Shown here piece after piece: positions 49,584-58,863 of a DNA stretch of 64,000 nucleotides (positions are counted from its first letter, which is position 1; the number at the start of each line of letters is the position of its first letter). Under the pieces are notes generated by a model. The model was given only the letters and a program-made list of their open reading frames with translations. It searched no databases and was not told where the DNA came from. The DNA is from Pseudomonas xantholysinigenes. Its GTDB lineage: Bacteria > Pseudomonadota > Gammaproteobacteria > Pseudomonadales > Pseudomonadaceae. The stretch is taken from NCBI RefSeq assembly GCF_014268885.2, contig NZ_CP077095.1, positions 4,850,001-4,914,000 of the forward strand. Reading direction: 5' to 3'. Both the position numbers and the translations under genes were made by a program.

Positions 49584-50039
49584 TCACAACCACACACAAT
49601 CCCAGTGTGGGTACTCGCCGGCTCGCCTAACCAGTCCAGCCCGAATCGGGTTGGCGATGATGTAACGGGCAGCAGCCCTGACATCCTCGTCTTTGCGCAA
49701 TGCCCGGTCGTAAAACCCAGGCTGCCAGATGTGCTTTCGCTCGGCACCTTTACGGTAAAGAGCACAGCTGCTTCGCGACTTGAAGGCACACATGAGTTTG
49801 TCCAGGCTGGTAGGCCCAAGCTCGATCAACCAGTGCAGATGGTCTGGCATCAGAACCCAAGCCAATGTACGGCAGCTACCTTCATGATCATTCAGACGCA
49901 ATTGATAGATGGCCGCTCGCGCCAACCAAAGGTTCTGAAACAGTGGGTTCCGCTGGCGGGTAACGGTAGTTAGTAGATAAAGCCTGCCTGATTCTGAAAA
50001 GCGCCCTTGGCGCAGGCGATGATTACCGTGACGGTCCAT
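49584..50039 (-). CDS. REP-associated tyrosine transposase (RAYT)
   Basis: A 151-residue single-domain Y1 HUH nuclease related to IS200/IS605 transposases. The HUH pair is His67 and His69 in MPDHLHWLIEL; the catalytic tyrosine is probably Tyr110 in QPGFYDRALRKDEDV; the C-terminal ARYIIANPIRAGLV is the family signature. RAYTs cut and mobilise or multiply REP palindromes. The gene is bracketed by REPINs at 49472 and 50144, as expected for a domesticated RAYT locus. AAGGAAG precedes the ATG at 50039. Confidence 0.92.
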   Translation of the reverse strand: MDRHGNHRLRQGRFSESGRLYLLTTVTRQRNPLFQNLWLARAAIYQLRLNDHEGSCRTLAWVLMPDHLHWLIELGPTSLDKLMCAFKSRSSCALYRKGAERKHIWQPGFYDRALRKDEDVRAAARYIIANPIRAGLVRRAGEYPHWDCVWL

Positions 50040-50143
50040 GTCGACTTCCTTTGAACATTGCATTCGCAGGATAGGTGTCTCGATGAAGGATCGCGTAAGC
50101 GGATCATTACCGGGAATGACGCGGTGAGGGCTGCGCCCTCAGA

Positions 50144-50230
50144 TCGCGACACAAGGCCGCTCCTACAGGGGGATCGCGTATGACAATTACTGCGCAATCG
50201 CCTGTAGGAGCGGCCTTGTGTCGCGAAAGG
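50144..50230. repeat. REPIN, right flank of the RAYT gene
   Basis: Inverted REP arms CGCGACACAAGGCCGCTCC (50146-50164) and GGAGCGGCCTTGTGTCGCG (50207-50225), with a centre close to that of the left-flank REPIN. The stretch GCCGCTCCTACAGG here is the intact form of the site used by the IS110 element. Confidence 0.88.
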
Positions 50231-50251
50231 GCCGCAAAGCGGCCCCGGCGA

Positions 50252-52165
50252 TTACGAAGACAAGTACGAAGACCGGGTCAACCCAAGCCGCAGCGCATCA
50301 AGGAACTGCGTACGCTCACGCGCGCTGATCCGTGCGCTGGCCACCTTGTCGCGGTAGTGGGTCATCAACTCCTCCGGCGACAGGTGCACATAACGCAGCA
50401 TGTCCTCGATGGTGTCGTGGGTCTCGATACCGGCGTGGTACACGCTGCCGTCGGCGTTCTGGTAGATGTTCACCGAGTCGGTGTCGCCGAACAGGTTGTG
50501 CATGTCGCCGAGGATTTCCTGGTAGGCACCCACCAGGAACACGCCGAGCAGGTAGTCTTCGCCTTCCTTGACCGCGTGCACCGGCATGCTGGTCTCGATG
50601 CTCTGCTCGTCGACGTACTGGTTGATCTTGCCGTCGGAATCGCAGGTCAGGTCCTGCAGCACCGCGCGGCGCAGCGGCTCTTCGTCCAGGCGATGCAGCG
50701 GGATGATCGGCAGCACCTGGCCGATGGCCCAGGTGTCCGGCAGGCTCTGGAACACCGAGAAGTTGCAGATGTACTTGTCGGCCAGCTTGTCGTTGAGCTC
50801 ATCCAGCACCTGGCGGTGCGAGCGCTGGCGAGCCTTGAGCGAGTTGTGCAGGCGCCGGCACACGGCAAAGTAGCACTGCTCGGCCAGGGCCTTTTCCGCC
50901 AGGGTCAGCTTGCCGTCGGCGTACTGCGCGGCCACGTCGCCCATGTAGTGGGTAGCACGCCAGTAGGTCTCGGTAACCATCTCGATGTCGGTGGGGCCGA
51001 GCAGGTCGGCCAGCCACTGCACGGTCTCGGGCAGCGCCTCCTTGTTCTCGATGGTCGGCACTTCGTCGTTGTGGCTCTCGACGTCGGTGACCTGGATCAC
51101 CAGCATGGCGTGGTGCGCGGTCAGCGAGCGGCCGCTCTCGGAGAAGATGTGCGGGTGCGGCAGGCCCTGCGCGTCGCAGAACTCCTTGAGCATCCCGACC
51201 ACCACCCCGGCGTAGTCGTCCATGTCGTAGTTGATCGAGCTGGCGTTGCGCGAGTGGGTACCGTCGTAGTCCACGCCCAGGCCACCACCGACGTCGATGT
51301 GGTCGACTGGCAGGCCCAGGGCACGCAGTTCGCCGTAGTAGCGAATGGCTTCCTTGAAACCGTGCTGGTAGTCGGCCAGGTTGGCGATCTGCGAACCCAT
51401 GTGGAAATGCAGCAGGCGGATGCCCTGGTCGAGCCCTGCGTCACGGAAGCGCTGCACCACCGAGATCAGCTGGGCGGCGGACAGGCCGAACTTGGACTTT
51501 TCGCCCCCGGTATCGGCCCACTTGCTCGAGGCCAGCGACGACAGGCGCACGCGCAGGCCGACCTGCGGCTTGACCTTCAGGTCCGCGGCTTCCTCGATCA
51601 CCAGGGCGACCTCGGATTCCTTCTCGATGACGATGAACACGTTGTGGCCGAGCTTCTGGCCCATCAGCGCCAGGCGGATGAACTCGCGGTCCTTGTAGCC
51701 GTTGCAGACGATGGTGCCGCCCTTCGGCGCCAGCGCCAGCACTGCCAGCAGCTCAGGCTTGGAGCCGGCTTCCAGGCCGATGGAGACGTTCTGGGTGGCG
51801 ATGATGTTCTCCACCACCGCTTCCTGCTGGTTGACCTTGATCGGGTACAGCGCGGTGTACTGGCTCTGGTATTCCAGGCGTGCGATGTTGGCGTCGAAGG
51901 CGCCGGTCAGCTGGCGCACGCGGTCCTGCAGGATGTCCGGGAAACGCACCAGCAGCGGCAGCGACAAGCCGCTCTGGCGCAGCTCCTGGACCTGCTCGAA
52001 CAGGTCGATCGGCGCGCTGTCCGGGCCGTTGGGGCGCACTTCGACGCGCCCGGCTTCATTGATGGCGAAATAACCTGCGCCCCAATGGCGGATGCCGTAA
52101 ACACTGCGGCTGTCGGCCACGGTCCATTGGCTACCATCGTCTTTGCGTGTGCGTCGTACGGACAT
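50252..52165 (-). CDS. speA: Biosynthetic arginine decarboxylase
   Basis: A 637-residue PLP-dependent fold-III decarboxylase converting arginine to agmatine for polyamine synthesis. The PLP lysine is Lys110 in [16 protein letters not shown] near 279-286, [12 protein letters not shown] near 316-327 and the CDSDG motif near 532-536, which supplies the second-subunit cysteine and aspartate, are intact. Length is that of SpeA. It begins the conserved minus-strand part of the speA-accC block. Confidence 0.96.
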   Translation of the reverse strand: MSVRRTRKDDGSQWTVADSRSVYGIRHWGAGYFAINEAGRVEVRPNGPDSAPIDLFEQVQELRQSGLSLPLLVRFPDILQDRVRQLTGAFDANIARLEYQSQYTALYPIKVNQQEAVVENIIATQNVSIGLEAGSKPELLAVLALAPKGGTIVCNGYKDREFIRLALMGQKLGHNVFIVIEKESEVALVIEEAADLKVKPQVGLRVRLSSLASSKWADTGGEKSKFGLSAAQLISVVQRFRDAGLDQGIRLLHFHMGSQIANLADYQHGFKEAIRYYGELRALGLPVDHIDVGGGLGVDYDGTHSRNASSINYDMDDYAGVVVGMLKEFCDAQGLPHPHIFSESGRSLTAHHAMLVIQVTDVESHNDEVPTIENKEALPETVQWLADLLGPTDIEMVTETYWRATHYMGDVAAQYADGKLTLAEKALAEQCYFAVCRRLHNSLKARQRSHRQVLDELNDKLADKYICNFSVFQSLPDTWAIGQVLPIIPLHRLDEEPLRRAVLQDLTCDSDGKINQYVDEQSIETSMPVHAVKEGEDYLLGVFLVGAYQEILGDMHNLFGDTDSVNIYQNADGSVYHAGIETHDTIEDMLRYVHLSPEELMTHYRDKVASARISARERTQFLDALRLGLTRSSYLSS

Positions 52166-52318
52166 TCAAGTCCCCTGTATGAAAAGTCGATAACACTGCC
52201 CCGCTTCGGGCGCAGGCAGTGTAGATACTGAAAATGACGATTCTTCCGTGCCCAGGCATAGACCCTGGCCACCGGAACGAGTTTAGAAAGCACTGGGCAA
52301 AAAATCGCGCGGCTGCAC

Positions 52319-52690
52319 TCAGCCGCCGGATTTCTTCGCCTTGAAACCCTGTTTGATCAGCTCGGCGAGCAGCAGCTCGACGTGGTCGCCCTGGATTTCA
52401 ATGACGCCATCCTTGAGCGCGCCGCCGGTACCGCAGCGGCGCTTGAGCGTGCTGGCGAGCTCCTTGAGCGGCTCCAGCGCCAGCGGCACACCGGTGATGG
52501 TGGTCACGGTCTTGCCGCCACGGCCTTTGCTTTCACGGCGCACACGGGCAATGCCGTCGCCTTCGGGGATGACCTGCTGCTTGCAGACACAAGCATCCAC
52601 CGGCTGGCCACAGTCGGGACAGTGCCGACCGACATCGGTGGAATATACGAGACCGCCAAGGGCGGCGAAGGAAGAAGCTTTCTTGGCCAC
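52319..52690 (-). CDS. SUI1/eIF1-like translation factor (YciH)
   Basis: A 123-residue SUI1-domain protein. A short N-terminal zinc-ribbon-like section (CPDCGQPVDACVC near 24-36) is followed by the SUI1 fold with RVRRESKGRGGKTVTTITG near 49-67 and LKRRCGTGGALKDG near 83-96. Bacterial YciH is thought to influence initiation fidelity. The start is GTG at 52690 (VAKKASSF), with AGAGGAAC just before it; longer versions from upstream starts lack support. Confidence 0.88.
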   Translation of the reverse strand: MAKKASSFAALGGLVYSTDVGRHCPDCGQPVDACVCKQQVIPEGDGIARVRRESKGRGGKTVTTITGVPLALEPLKELASTLKRRCGTGGALKDGVIEIQGDHVELLLAELIKQGFKAKKSGG

Positions 52691-52900
52691 TTTTGTTCCT
52701 CTGTGCTGAGGACAAAAACTGGTCGGCGGGTGCCGACCGCGAAGCCCCACTCTGGCAGGGGCGGCGCTACTGCCGCAAGGTCCTGCGGCAGCCCGAAAAG
52801 GGCGCGCAGTGTAACGATAAATCTGGCTGTTGCTAAGTACAGGATTGCGCCATTTTACGAAAGTTTTGCGACCTTTAGGTCACAGGGGCTGCTACGCAGC

Positions 52901-52970
52901 CCTTTCGCGACGCAAGGCCGCTCCTACAGGAGAACGTGATCCCCTGTGAGCGGCCTTGTGTCGCGAAAGG
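52901..52970. repeat. REPIN between SUI1-like and Nudix genes
   Basis: Inverted pair: CGCGACGCAAGGCCGCTCC with CTACAGG on the left and GAGCGGCCTTGTGTCGCGAA on the right, around a short centre. It contains an intact GCCGCTCCTACAGG IS110-target-like site. Confidence 0.85.
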
Positions 52971-53000
52971 GGCGCAACACGCCCCCAACAGGCAACACCG

Positions 53001-53537
53001 CTAAATCAGACGGTTCCTGTACCGCTGCAACGCCACCAGCGAATCCGGGCAATACGGTCGCTGCGCGCTTTCCGCCTGGGCCTGCTCGACACTGATAAAC
53101 CGCGCCTCGATGACCTCCTCGGGCTGCAAGCGTAGCGCTCCGTCCCACACCGCCGAATACACCGCGCACCACAAGCGGTTGCCCGGTTGCTCGAAGTAGA
53201 ACGTCTCGTGAAAACGCAACTCGACGCCGCTCACCCCCAGCTCCTCGGCAAGCTCCCGGGCCGCCGAATCGGCGTAGGACTCCTGCACTCCGACCATGCC
53301 GCCGGCCGCCACGTCCCAGTAACCGGGATACAGCGCCTTGCTCAGGGTACGCCGGTGCACGCACAGCTCGCCCGCGCTATTGAACAGCAGGATGAAGGTG
53401 CAGCGGCCGATCAAGCCGCGCTCGCGCAGCTCGGCCCTGGGCAGGGCGCCAAGTGGCTGGTCATGTGCGTCGACCCAGGCCACCAGTTCGGCGTCGGAGG
53501 CCGCGCGGTGCGCGACCTCGGCAGGGTTGATCGGCAT
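53001..53537 (-). CDS. Nudix hydrolase (YfcD-like)
   Basis: A 178-residue Nudix enzyme. The Nudix box GGMVGVQESYADSAARELAEELGV (about 79-102, split here only by eye) carries all required glutamates: Glu at +7 in the box, REL and EELG. The N-terminal AWVDAHDQPLGALPRAELR strand resembles IPP isomerase-like YfcD. Substrate unknown. It starts one base after the upstream DUF2333 stop, so the two are co-transcribed. Confidence 0.87.
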   Translation of the reverse strand: MPINPAEVAHRAASDAELVAWVDAHDQPLGALPRAELRERGLIGRCTFILLFNSAGELCVHRRTLSKALYPGYWDVAAGGMVGVQESYADSAARELAEELGVSGVELRFHETFYFEQPGNRLWCAVYSAVWDGALRLQPEEVIEARFISVEQAQAESAQRPYCPDSLVALQRYRNRLI

Positions 53538-53538
53538 G

Positions 53539-54606
53539 TCAGCCCTGGGACAGCAGTTGGCGCAGGTCGATGACCGCAGCGTTGGCCCGGGAGATGTAGT
53601 TGGCCATTACCAGCGAATGGTTGGCCCACATGCCAAAGCCGCTGCCATTGAGCACCATCGGGCTCCACAGCGCTTCCTGCGAGGCTTCCAGCTCGCGGAT
53701 GATCTGCCGCACGCTGACCGTGGCGTTCTTCTTCGCCAGCACGTCGGCGAAGTCCACCTCGATGGCGCGCAACAGGTGCGACAGCGCCCAGGCCTGGCCA
53801 CGGGCCTCGTAGAACACGTTGTCGATTTGCAGCCACGGGGTCTCGACCACTTCCTCGTCGACCTGCGGCGCCTGGCCCGGAGCCACCGACTCGGTCTTCA
53901 GGGTGTTGTTCAGCTTGACTCGGCCGACACTGGCCGACAGGCGCTGCGACAGTGAGCCCAGGCGGGTGGCGACATCGCCCAGCCAGTTGTTCAGGTTGTC
54001 GGCGCGGGTGTAGAAGATCGCCCCTTGGTCACCCTTGGCCAAACGAGTCTGGTAACGGTTCAGCGACTTGATGCCCTCTTCGAACTCCGACTCGCTCGAC
54101 GGCAGGATCCAGCTCTTGTTGTCGAAGTTGAAACGCGGCTCGGCCTTGGCCAGGTCGGCGTCCTCAGTGGACTGCGACTGCGAACGGGCGAAGTCCTTGC
54201 GCAAGGCGCGGGACAGGTCGCGGACCTGGACCAGCACGCCATACTCCCAGCTCGGCATGTTGTCCATCCACAGGCCCGGTGGGAAACGGTCGTTGGAGAT
54301 ATAACCACCCGGCTTGTCAAGCAGGGTGCCGGCCACGGTCTTGAGGGTTTCGACGGTGGTGTAGCCAACCACCATCTGCTGGCCGTTGCGCTCGGCGGCG
54401 GCCTGGGCGTTCTGCTGCACCGGGAACAGCGCCGGCTCCTGGCTCCAGTACCAGCCCAGGCCGATGCACACCAGCAGGTACAGGCCGATCAGGGTACCCA
54501 GGGCGCGGCTCCAGAGGCCACCCAGGTAGCTGCGGGTGGCGGCGCCACGGGTGTCGACCCGCTCACGGGGCTCGGCCTTGGCCTCGCGGTTTTTCCAATC
54601 CAGCAT
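53539..54606 (-). CDS. DUF2333 membrane-anchored protein
   Basis: A 355-residue protein with one N-terminal membrane helix (SRALGTLIGLYLLVCIGLGWYW near 33-54) and a largely helical periplasmic domain. It matches DUF2333, a family without known function conserved next to the same Nudix and GGDEF genes in pseudomonads. AAGGAC lies before the ATG at 54606. Conserved neighbourhood suggests an envelope or c-di-GMP-linked role, which is inference. Confidence 0.82.
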   Translation of the reverse strand: MLDWKNREAKAEPRERVDTRGAATRSYLGGLWSRALGTLIGLYLLVCIGLGWYWSQEPALFPVQQNAQAAAERNGQQMVVGYTTVETLKTVAGTLLDKPGGYISNDRFPPGLWMDNMPSWEYGVLVQVRDLSRALRKDFARSQSQSTEDADLAKAEPRFNFDNKSWILPSSESEFEEGIKSLNRYQTRLAKGDQGAIFYTRADNLNNWLGDVATRLGSLSQRLSASVGRVKLNNTLKTESVAPGQAPQVDEEVVETPWLQIDNVFYEARGQAWALSHLLRAIEVDFADVLAKKNATVSVRQIIRELEASQEALWSPMVLNGSGFGMWANHSLVMANYISRANAAVIDLRQLLSQG

Positions 54607-54856
54607 GGCATTGTCCTTAAGTTCAAACGCGACAGTTAGGGGCTTGGACCACGGGCTCGCGCCAGGGTGCCACGGCAAGCCCACGTGGCAGCACTATAAA
54701 GCAGACGTCGCCATTCGTATAAGCGACCATCAGGTCAGCAACTGAATAATAATTCCGTAAACACTTTGTTGACCCCAGGCATTCGCTTGTCGAAAAGCGG
54801 TGCTAGCATAGAGCCATCATCGAACCTGCACCCTCCCCCTTATAAGTAGTCAGGAC

Positions 54857-56473
54857 ATGACCCAGCCAGCCGAGCCCAGCCACGAGCGCCTCAAGCAGCA
54901 CTTTGCCCAGCGGGTCATCCACCAGGCCCGACAGATCCTCGAGATCTGGCAGCGCCTGCAACGGGGGGAGTGGTCCAGTGGCGACCTGGGCGAACTGTGC
55001 GAGGCCAACCTGCGCCTGCAGCGCTACGCCGAACGCTTCGAACAGCCCGAGCATGGCAGCCTGTCGGCGGCCATCGGCCAGACCCTGCGCGCCATCGAGG
55101 CCAACAGCGCACGGCTCAACTCCGAACTGATCAGCGAGCTCAACCGGCTGATGCAGCGCCTGTCGCGCACGGGCCTGCGCAAGGGCGACCAGCTCGACAA
55201 CGTGCCCCTGCCGCCGCTGCGCAAGCCCGTCTACATCCTGCTGCAGGACCACGAGCGCGCCGAACGCCTGGCCCAGCAGCTGGAGTTCTTCGGCCTGAGC
55301 GTGCAAGCACTGTACAGCGCCGAGGCTTTCCAGGCGTCGATGAGCGAACGCCTGCCATCGGCCATCGTCATGGACGTCGACTTCACCGGCAGCGGCCTCG
55401 GCCTGCAACTGGCAGCCCAGGCCCAGCAAGGCCTGGAGCAGCACATCCCGCTGCTGTTCTTCAGCCTGCACGAAACCGACACCCCGACCCGCCTGGCCGC
55501 CGTGCGCGCCGGCGGCCAGGAGTTCCTCACCGGCACCCTGGACGCCTCAAGCCTGCTGGAGAAACTCGAACTGCTGACCAGCGCCGCCCAGTATGAGCCG
55601 TTCCGCGTGCTGGTGATCGACGACTCCCGCGCCCAGGCCCTGCACACCGAACGCCTGCTCAACAGCGCCGGGATCATCACCCGCACCCTCACCGAGCCGA
55701 TCCGCACCATGAGCGAGCTGGCCGACTTCCAGCCCGACCTGATCATCCTCGACATGTACATGCCCGCCTGTACCGGCACCGAGCTGGCCAAGGTGATCCG
55801 CCACAATGACCGCTACGTCAGCGTGCCGATCATCTACCTGTCGGCCGAGGACGACCTGGACAAGCAGCTCGACGCCATGAGCGAAGGCGGCGACGACTTC
55901 CTCACCAAGCCGATCCGCGCCCGCCACCTGATCACCACCGTGCGCAACCGCGCAGCACGGGCTCGCCACCTCAAGGCGCGGATGGTCCGCGACAGCCTCA
56001 CCGGGCTGTACAACCACACCCATATCCTGCAACTGCTCGAGGATTGCAGCTTCCGCGCCCGCCGCGAAGCGCAGCCGCTGAGCTTCGCCATGCTCGATAT
56101 CGACCACTTCAAGAAGATCAACGACCGCCACGGCCACCCCATGGGCGACCGGGTGATCAAGAGCCTGGCGCTGTTCCTCAAGCAACGCCTGCGCAAGACC
56201 GACTTCATCGGCCGCTACGGCGGCGAGGAGTTCGCCATCGTCATGCCCAACACCGGGCTCGAGGCCGCGCACAAGGTGCTCGATGAAATCCGCCGGCGCT
56301 TTGCCGAGATCCACTACCCGGCGCAACCCCACGACCTGCAATGCACCTTCAGCGCCGGGGTGGTGCAGCTGGACGACAGCCTCGATGCGCTGACCATGGC
56401 CAGTGCCGCCGACGAGGCGCTGTACCGGGCCAAGCATGCCGGGCGCAATTGCGTGGTCAGGGTCGAGCCATGA
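54857..56473 (+). CDS. gcbA: Dual-receiver diguanylate cyclase (GcbA-like)
   Basis: A 538-residue cyclase making c-di-GMP. A helical N-terminal region (1-120) precedes a first receiver (about 125-240, aspartate in VMDVDF), a second receiver (about 248-365, VLVIDDSRAQ and IILDMYMPACTG) and a GGDEF domain (about 380-535) with the active RYGGEEFAIVMP and an I-site RKTD five residues before it. Order and neighbourhood are those of GcbA/PA4843, which promotes biofilm initiation. Divergent from the DUF2333 gene. Confidence 0.9.
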   Translation: MTQPAEPSHERLKQHFAQRVIHQARQILEIWQRLQRGEWSSGDLGELCEANLRLQRYAERFEQPEHGSLSAAIGQTLRAIEANSARLNSELISELNRLMQRLSRTGLRKGDQLDNVPLPPLRKPVYILLQDHERAERLAQQLEFFGLSVQALYSAEAFQASMSERLPSAIVMDVDFTGSGLGLQLAAQAQQGLEQHIPLLFFSLHETDTPTRLAAVRAGGQEFLTGTLDASSLLEKLELLTSAAQYEPFRVLVIDDSRAQALHTERLLNSAGIITRTLTEPIRTMSELADFQPDLIILDMYMPACTGTELAKVIRHNDRYVSVPIIYLSAEDDLDKQLDAMSEGGDDFLTKPIRARHLITTVRNRAARARHLKARMVRDSLTGLYNHTHILQLLEDCSFRARREAQPLSFAMLDIDHFKKINDRHGHPMGDRVIKSLALFLKQRLRKTDFIGRYGGEEFAIVMPNTGLEAAHKVLDEIRRRFAEIHYPAQPHDLQCTFSAGVVQLDDSLDALTMASAADEALYRAKHAGRNCVVRVEP

Positions 56474-56527
56474 TCGCCGACATCGTCCACTCTAATGGAA
56501 AACTCGTAATCCACTAATTTAACTCGA

Positions 56528-56570
56528 CCCTGTAGGAGCGCCCTTTCGCGACGCAAGGCCGCTCCTACAG
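56528..56570. repeat. Compact REP palindrome
   Basis: CTGTAGGAGCG ... CCGCTCCTACAG arms surround a short CCCTTTCGCGACGCAAGG centre, downstream of the diguanylate cyclase gene. It contains the intact IS110-target-like GCCGCTCCTACAG. Confidence 0.8.
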
Positions 56571-56694
56571 AGAGCAACCTTCAAACAATAGCGGCACTGT
56601 GCCACTTTTTTATGGCGCCAACCCGCCGTCGTCATCACCCCGTCACAAAACAGCAATAACTTCAGGCGCCTCCCCCCGCAGGAAGTTCGCGGCT

Positions 56695-58656
56695 ATGCGC
56701 CTGAAGTGGCTGACCAATTTCAATACCCTGTTGCTGGTGACCGTGTGCATCGCCCTGGGCGCGACCCTCTGGTGGTCGCAACGCGCCCTGGAGCGCCCCT
56801 ATCAATTGATGGAGCGCTACCTGGGCCTGTCGCAACAGTTCCAGAACGACGCCGCGCGCAATGTCCAGGCCTACCTGGCCAGCGGCGATGCCCTGCGCCA
56901 TTCCGCGGCAGTGCAAGCCACCCAGCAGCTCCAGGGCGCATTGGCGGACTGGCCCGAGGACCTCTCGGCCAAGCTGCGTCCGAGCCTGGACAGCCTGCAG
57001 GCCTTCACTGGCAACGAACTGCTCGCCGCCGGCAAGCTGGCAGGCGACCCGCAAGCCCTGTTGCTGCAGGCCGAACGTGAACTGGGGGCGAACTTCGAAC
57101 AGCTGTCGGCTTACGCCCGCGACAGCGGCAGCAGCGATGCCAGCCGTTACCTGGCGCCGCTGCTCGATGCCTCCGTGCACCTGGGCCGGCTATCGCTGGC
57201 CCGTGACAAGCTGGTCAGCAGCGGCCGCGCAGAACTGGCCGACGAAGTCGAGCGCGAGCTGCAACTGATCCGCGCCCAGGCCCAGGTGATCGACGCCCTG
57301 CCCTTGCTGGGCGTGACCCGCGCCGCCGAGTCCAATGCCGACGACTTCGCCGCCATGATGGGCCTGCAATCCCAGGCCAGCGAGCAGCAGGAGGACGTCG
57401 CCGTCGGCCTCAAGCGCGAACTGCAGAGCCTGCTGGGCCGCTACCCCGCCGAACTGCAGCGCACCCGCGAACAGATCGAGCGCCGCGCCGCCCTGGCCGC
57501 CAGCACCGGCGAGCGCCTGGAGGCCGTGCAACTCGCCATCGCCGGCCTCGAGCCGCAGGTACGCGCCCAGCACGGCAAGATCGCCGCAGAGGTGCGCATC
57601 ATGCAGGGCCTGATGATCGGCCTGATCCTGCTCATCGCCCTGCTGATCGACACCCTGCAACGGCGCCTGGCCCGCACCCTGACCAGCCTGGCCCCGGCGC
57701 TATCGCGCTGGGCCGAGGGCGACTTCGCGCAGGCCATCGAGCTGGGCAGGACCAACCGCGAGCTGCATGACATCGAGGCATCGCTCAACCGCCTGCGCCA
57801 GTACCTGGTGGGGCTGGTCGACACGCTGCGCCACAACGCCGAACAAGTTGCCGGCAGCAGCCACGCCCTGGCCGGCATGAGCAGCGCCCTGCACGACGGC
57901 GCCGAGCGCCAGGCCGGCGATACCGCGCAGATCCGTGATGCCCTGGGTGAGCTGGAAGCGACCATCCAGCAAGTGGCCGGTGACGCCAGCGCCGCCGCCG
58001 ACGCCAGCCGCGATGCCGGCCAGGCCGTCGAACAGGGCCAGGCGGTGATCGGCCAGAGCCTGTCCGGCCTGCGCGCCTTGGTCGACGAGGTGCAGGGCAA
58101 CGCACGCATGATCGAACAGCTGGCCGAGGAGTCGGCCACCATCGGCGGCGTGCTCACGGTGATCCGCGCAATCGCCGAGCAGACCAACCTGCTGGCGCTC
58201 AACGCCGCCATCGAAGCGGCCCGGGCCGGCGAAATGGGTCGCGGTTTCGCCGTGGTGGCCGACGAGGTGCGTTCGCTGGCCCAGCGCACCACCGGCGCCA
58301 CAGGGGAAATCCAGGCCCTGATCGACCGCCTGCAGCAAGCGGCCCGCGAGTCGGTGGTCGGCATGCGCGCGCAGCTGGAGCACGCCGAGGCCACCGCCAG
58401 CCAGGCGCAGTCGGCCGATGGCGCGCTGGATGCGATCGTCAGCGCCATACGCACCATTGCCGACACGGCGGTGCGGATCGCCGATGTAACCGCGCAGCAG
58501 ACCGGGGCGGTAAGCGAGATTCGTGACCATAGTGAGCGGATTCACGCCCTGGGCGAGGACAACCTGCAACGCATTGGCGAAGGGCGTGAGCAGGGTGAGC
58601 AGTTGCTCAAGCTGGGCGGTGAGTTGAATACGGCGGTGCGGGCGTTCCGCCTGTGA
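56695..58656 (+). CDS. Methyl-accepting chemotaxis protein (CtpL-like)
   Basis: A 653-residue chemoreceptor. TM1 is [16 protein letters not shown] near 9-24, the periplasmic helical ligand domain spans about 30-300, TM2 is [15 protein letters not shown] near 305-319, followed by HAMP and the signalling hairpin with tip [18 protein letters not shown] near 491-508. No C-terminal pentapeptide tether is present. In P. aeruginosa the gene at this position is CtpL, a phosphate-sensing receptor; ligand here is inferred from position only. The ATG at 56695 starts the TM1 signal. Confidence 0.88.
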   Translation: MRLKWLTNFNTLLLVTVCIALGATLWWSQRALERPYQLMERYLGLSQQFQNDAARNVQAYLASGDALRHSAAVQATQQLQGALADWPEDLSAKLRPSLDSLQAFTGNELLAAGKLAGDPQALLLQAERELGANFEQLSAYARDSGSSDASRYLAPLLDASVHLGRLSLARDKLVSSGRAELADEVERELQLIRAQAQVIDALPLLGVTRAAESNADDFAAMMGLQSQASEQQEDVAVGLKRELQSLLGRYPAELQRTREQIERRAALAASTGERLEAVQLAIAGLEPQVRAQHGKIAAEVRIMQGLMIGLILLIALLIDTLQRRLARTLTSLAPALSRWAEGDFAQAIELGRTNRELHDIEASLNRLRQYLVGLVDTLRHNAEQVAGSSHALAGMSSALHDGAERQAGDTAQIRDALGELEATIQQVAGDASAAADASRDAGQAVEQGQAVIGQSLSGLRALVDEVQGNARMIEQLAEESATIGGVLTVIRAIAEQTNLLALNAAIEAARAGEMGRGFAVVADEVRSLAQRTTGATGEIQALIDRLQQAARESVVGMRAQLEHAEATASQAQSADGALDAIVSAIRTIADTAVRIADVTAQQTGAVSEIRDHSERIHALGEDNLQRIGEGREQGEQLLKLGGELNTAVRAFRL

Positions 58657-58682
58657 CGGCCTCTTCGCGGCGGTGCGGCGGT

Positions 58683-58760
58683 CCGACAAGCCCGCTCCCA
58701 CAGGTGTGGTGCATGCCCTGAGGTCGGCGCGGTCCCTGTGGGAGCGGGTTTACCCGCGAA
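58683..58760. repeat. REPIN of the second REP class
   Basis: CCCGCTCCCACAGG (58690-58703) and CCTGTGGGAGCGGGTTTACC onward (58735-58760) in inverted orientation, downstream of the chemoreceptor gene. Same class as the pair at 42854. Confidence 0.8.
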
Positions 58761-58863
58761 AGGGCCGGCACAGGCAGCCATGTGTCGCCCCTGCAGCCCA
58801 CCTGCCCCCAATACTGGCCAACTCCGCTATCATGCCCGCCACGTTCCACCTCGCGAGTCCGCC

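Noticed and set aside
47990..56570. CRISPR-like array from recurring short repeats
   Set aside because: The repeats are inverted REP arms at irregular distances in separate intergenic regions, with no spacers and no cas genes.
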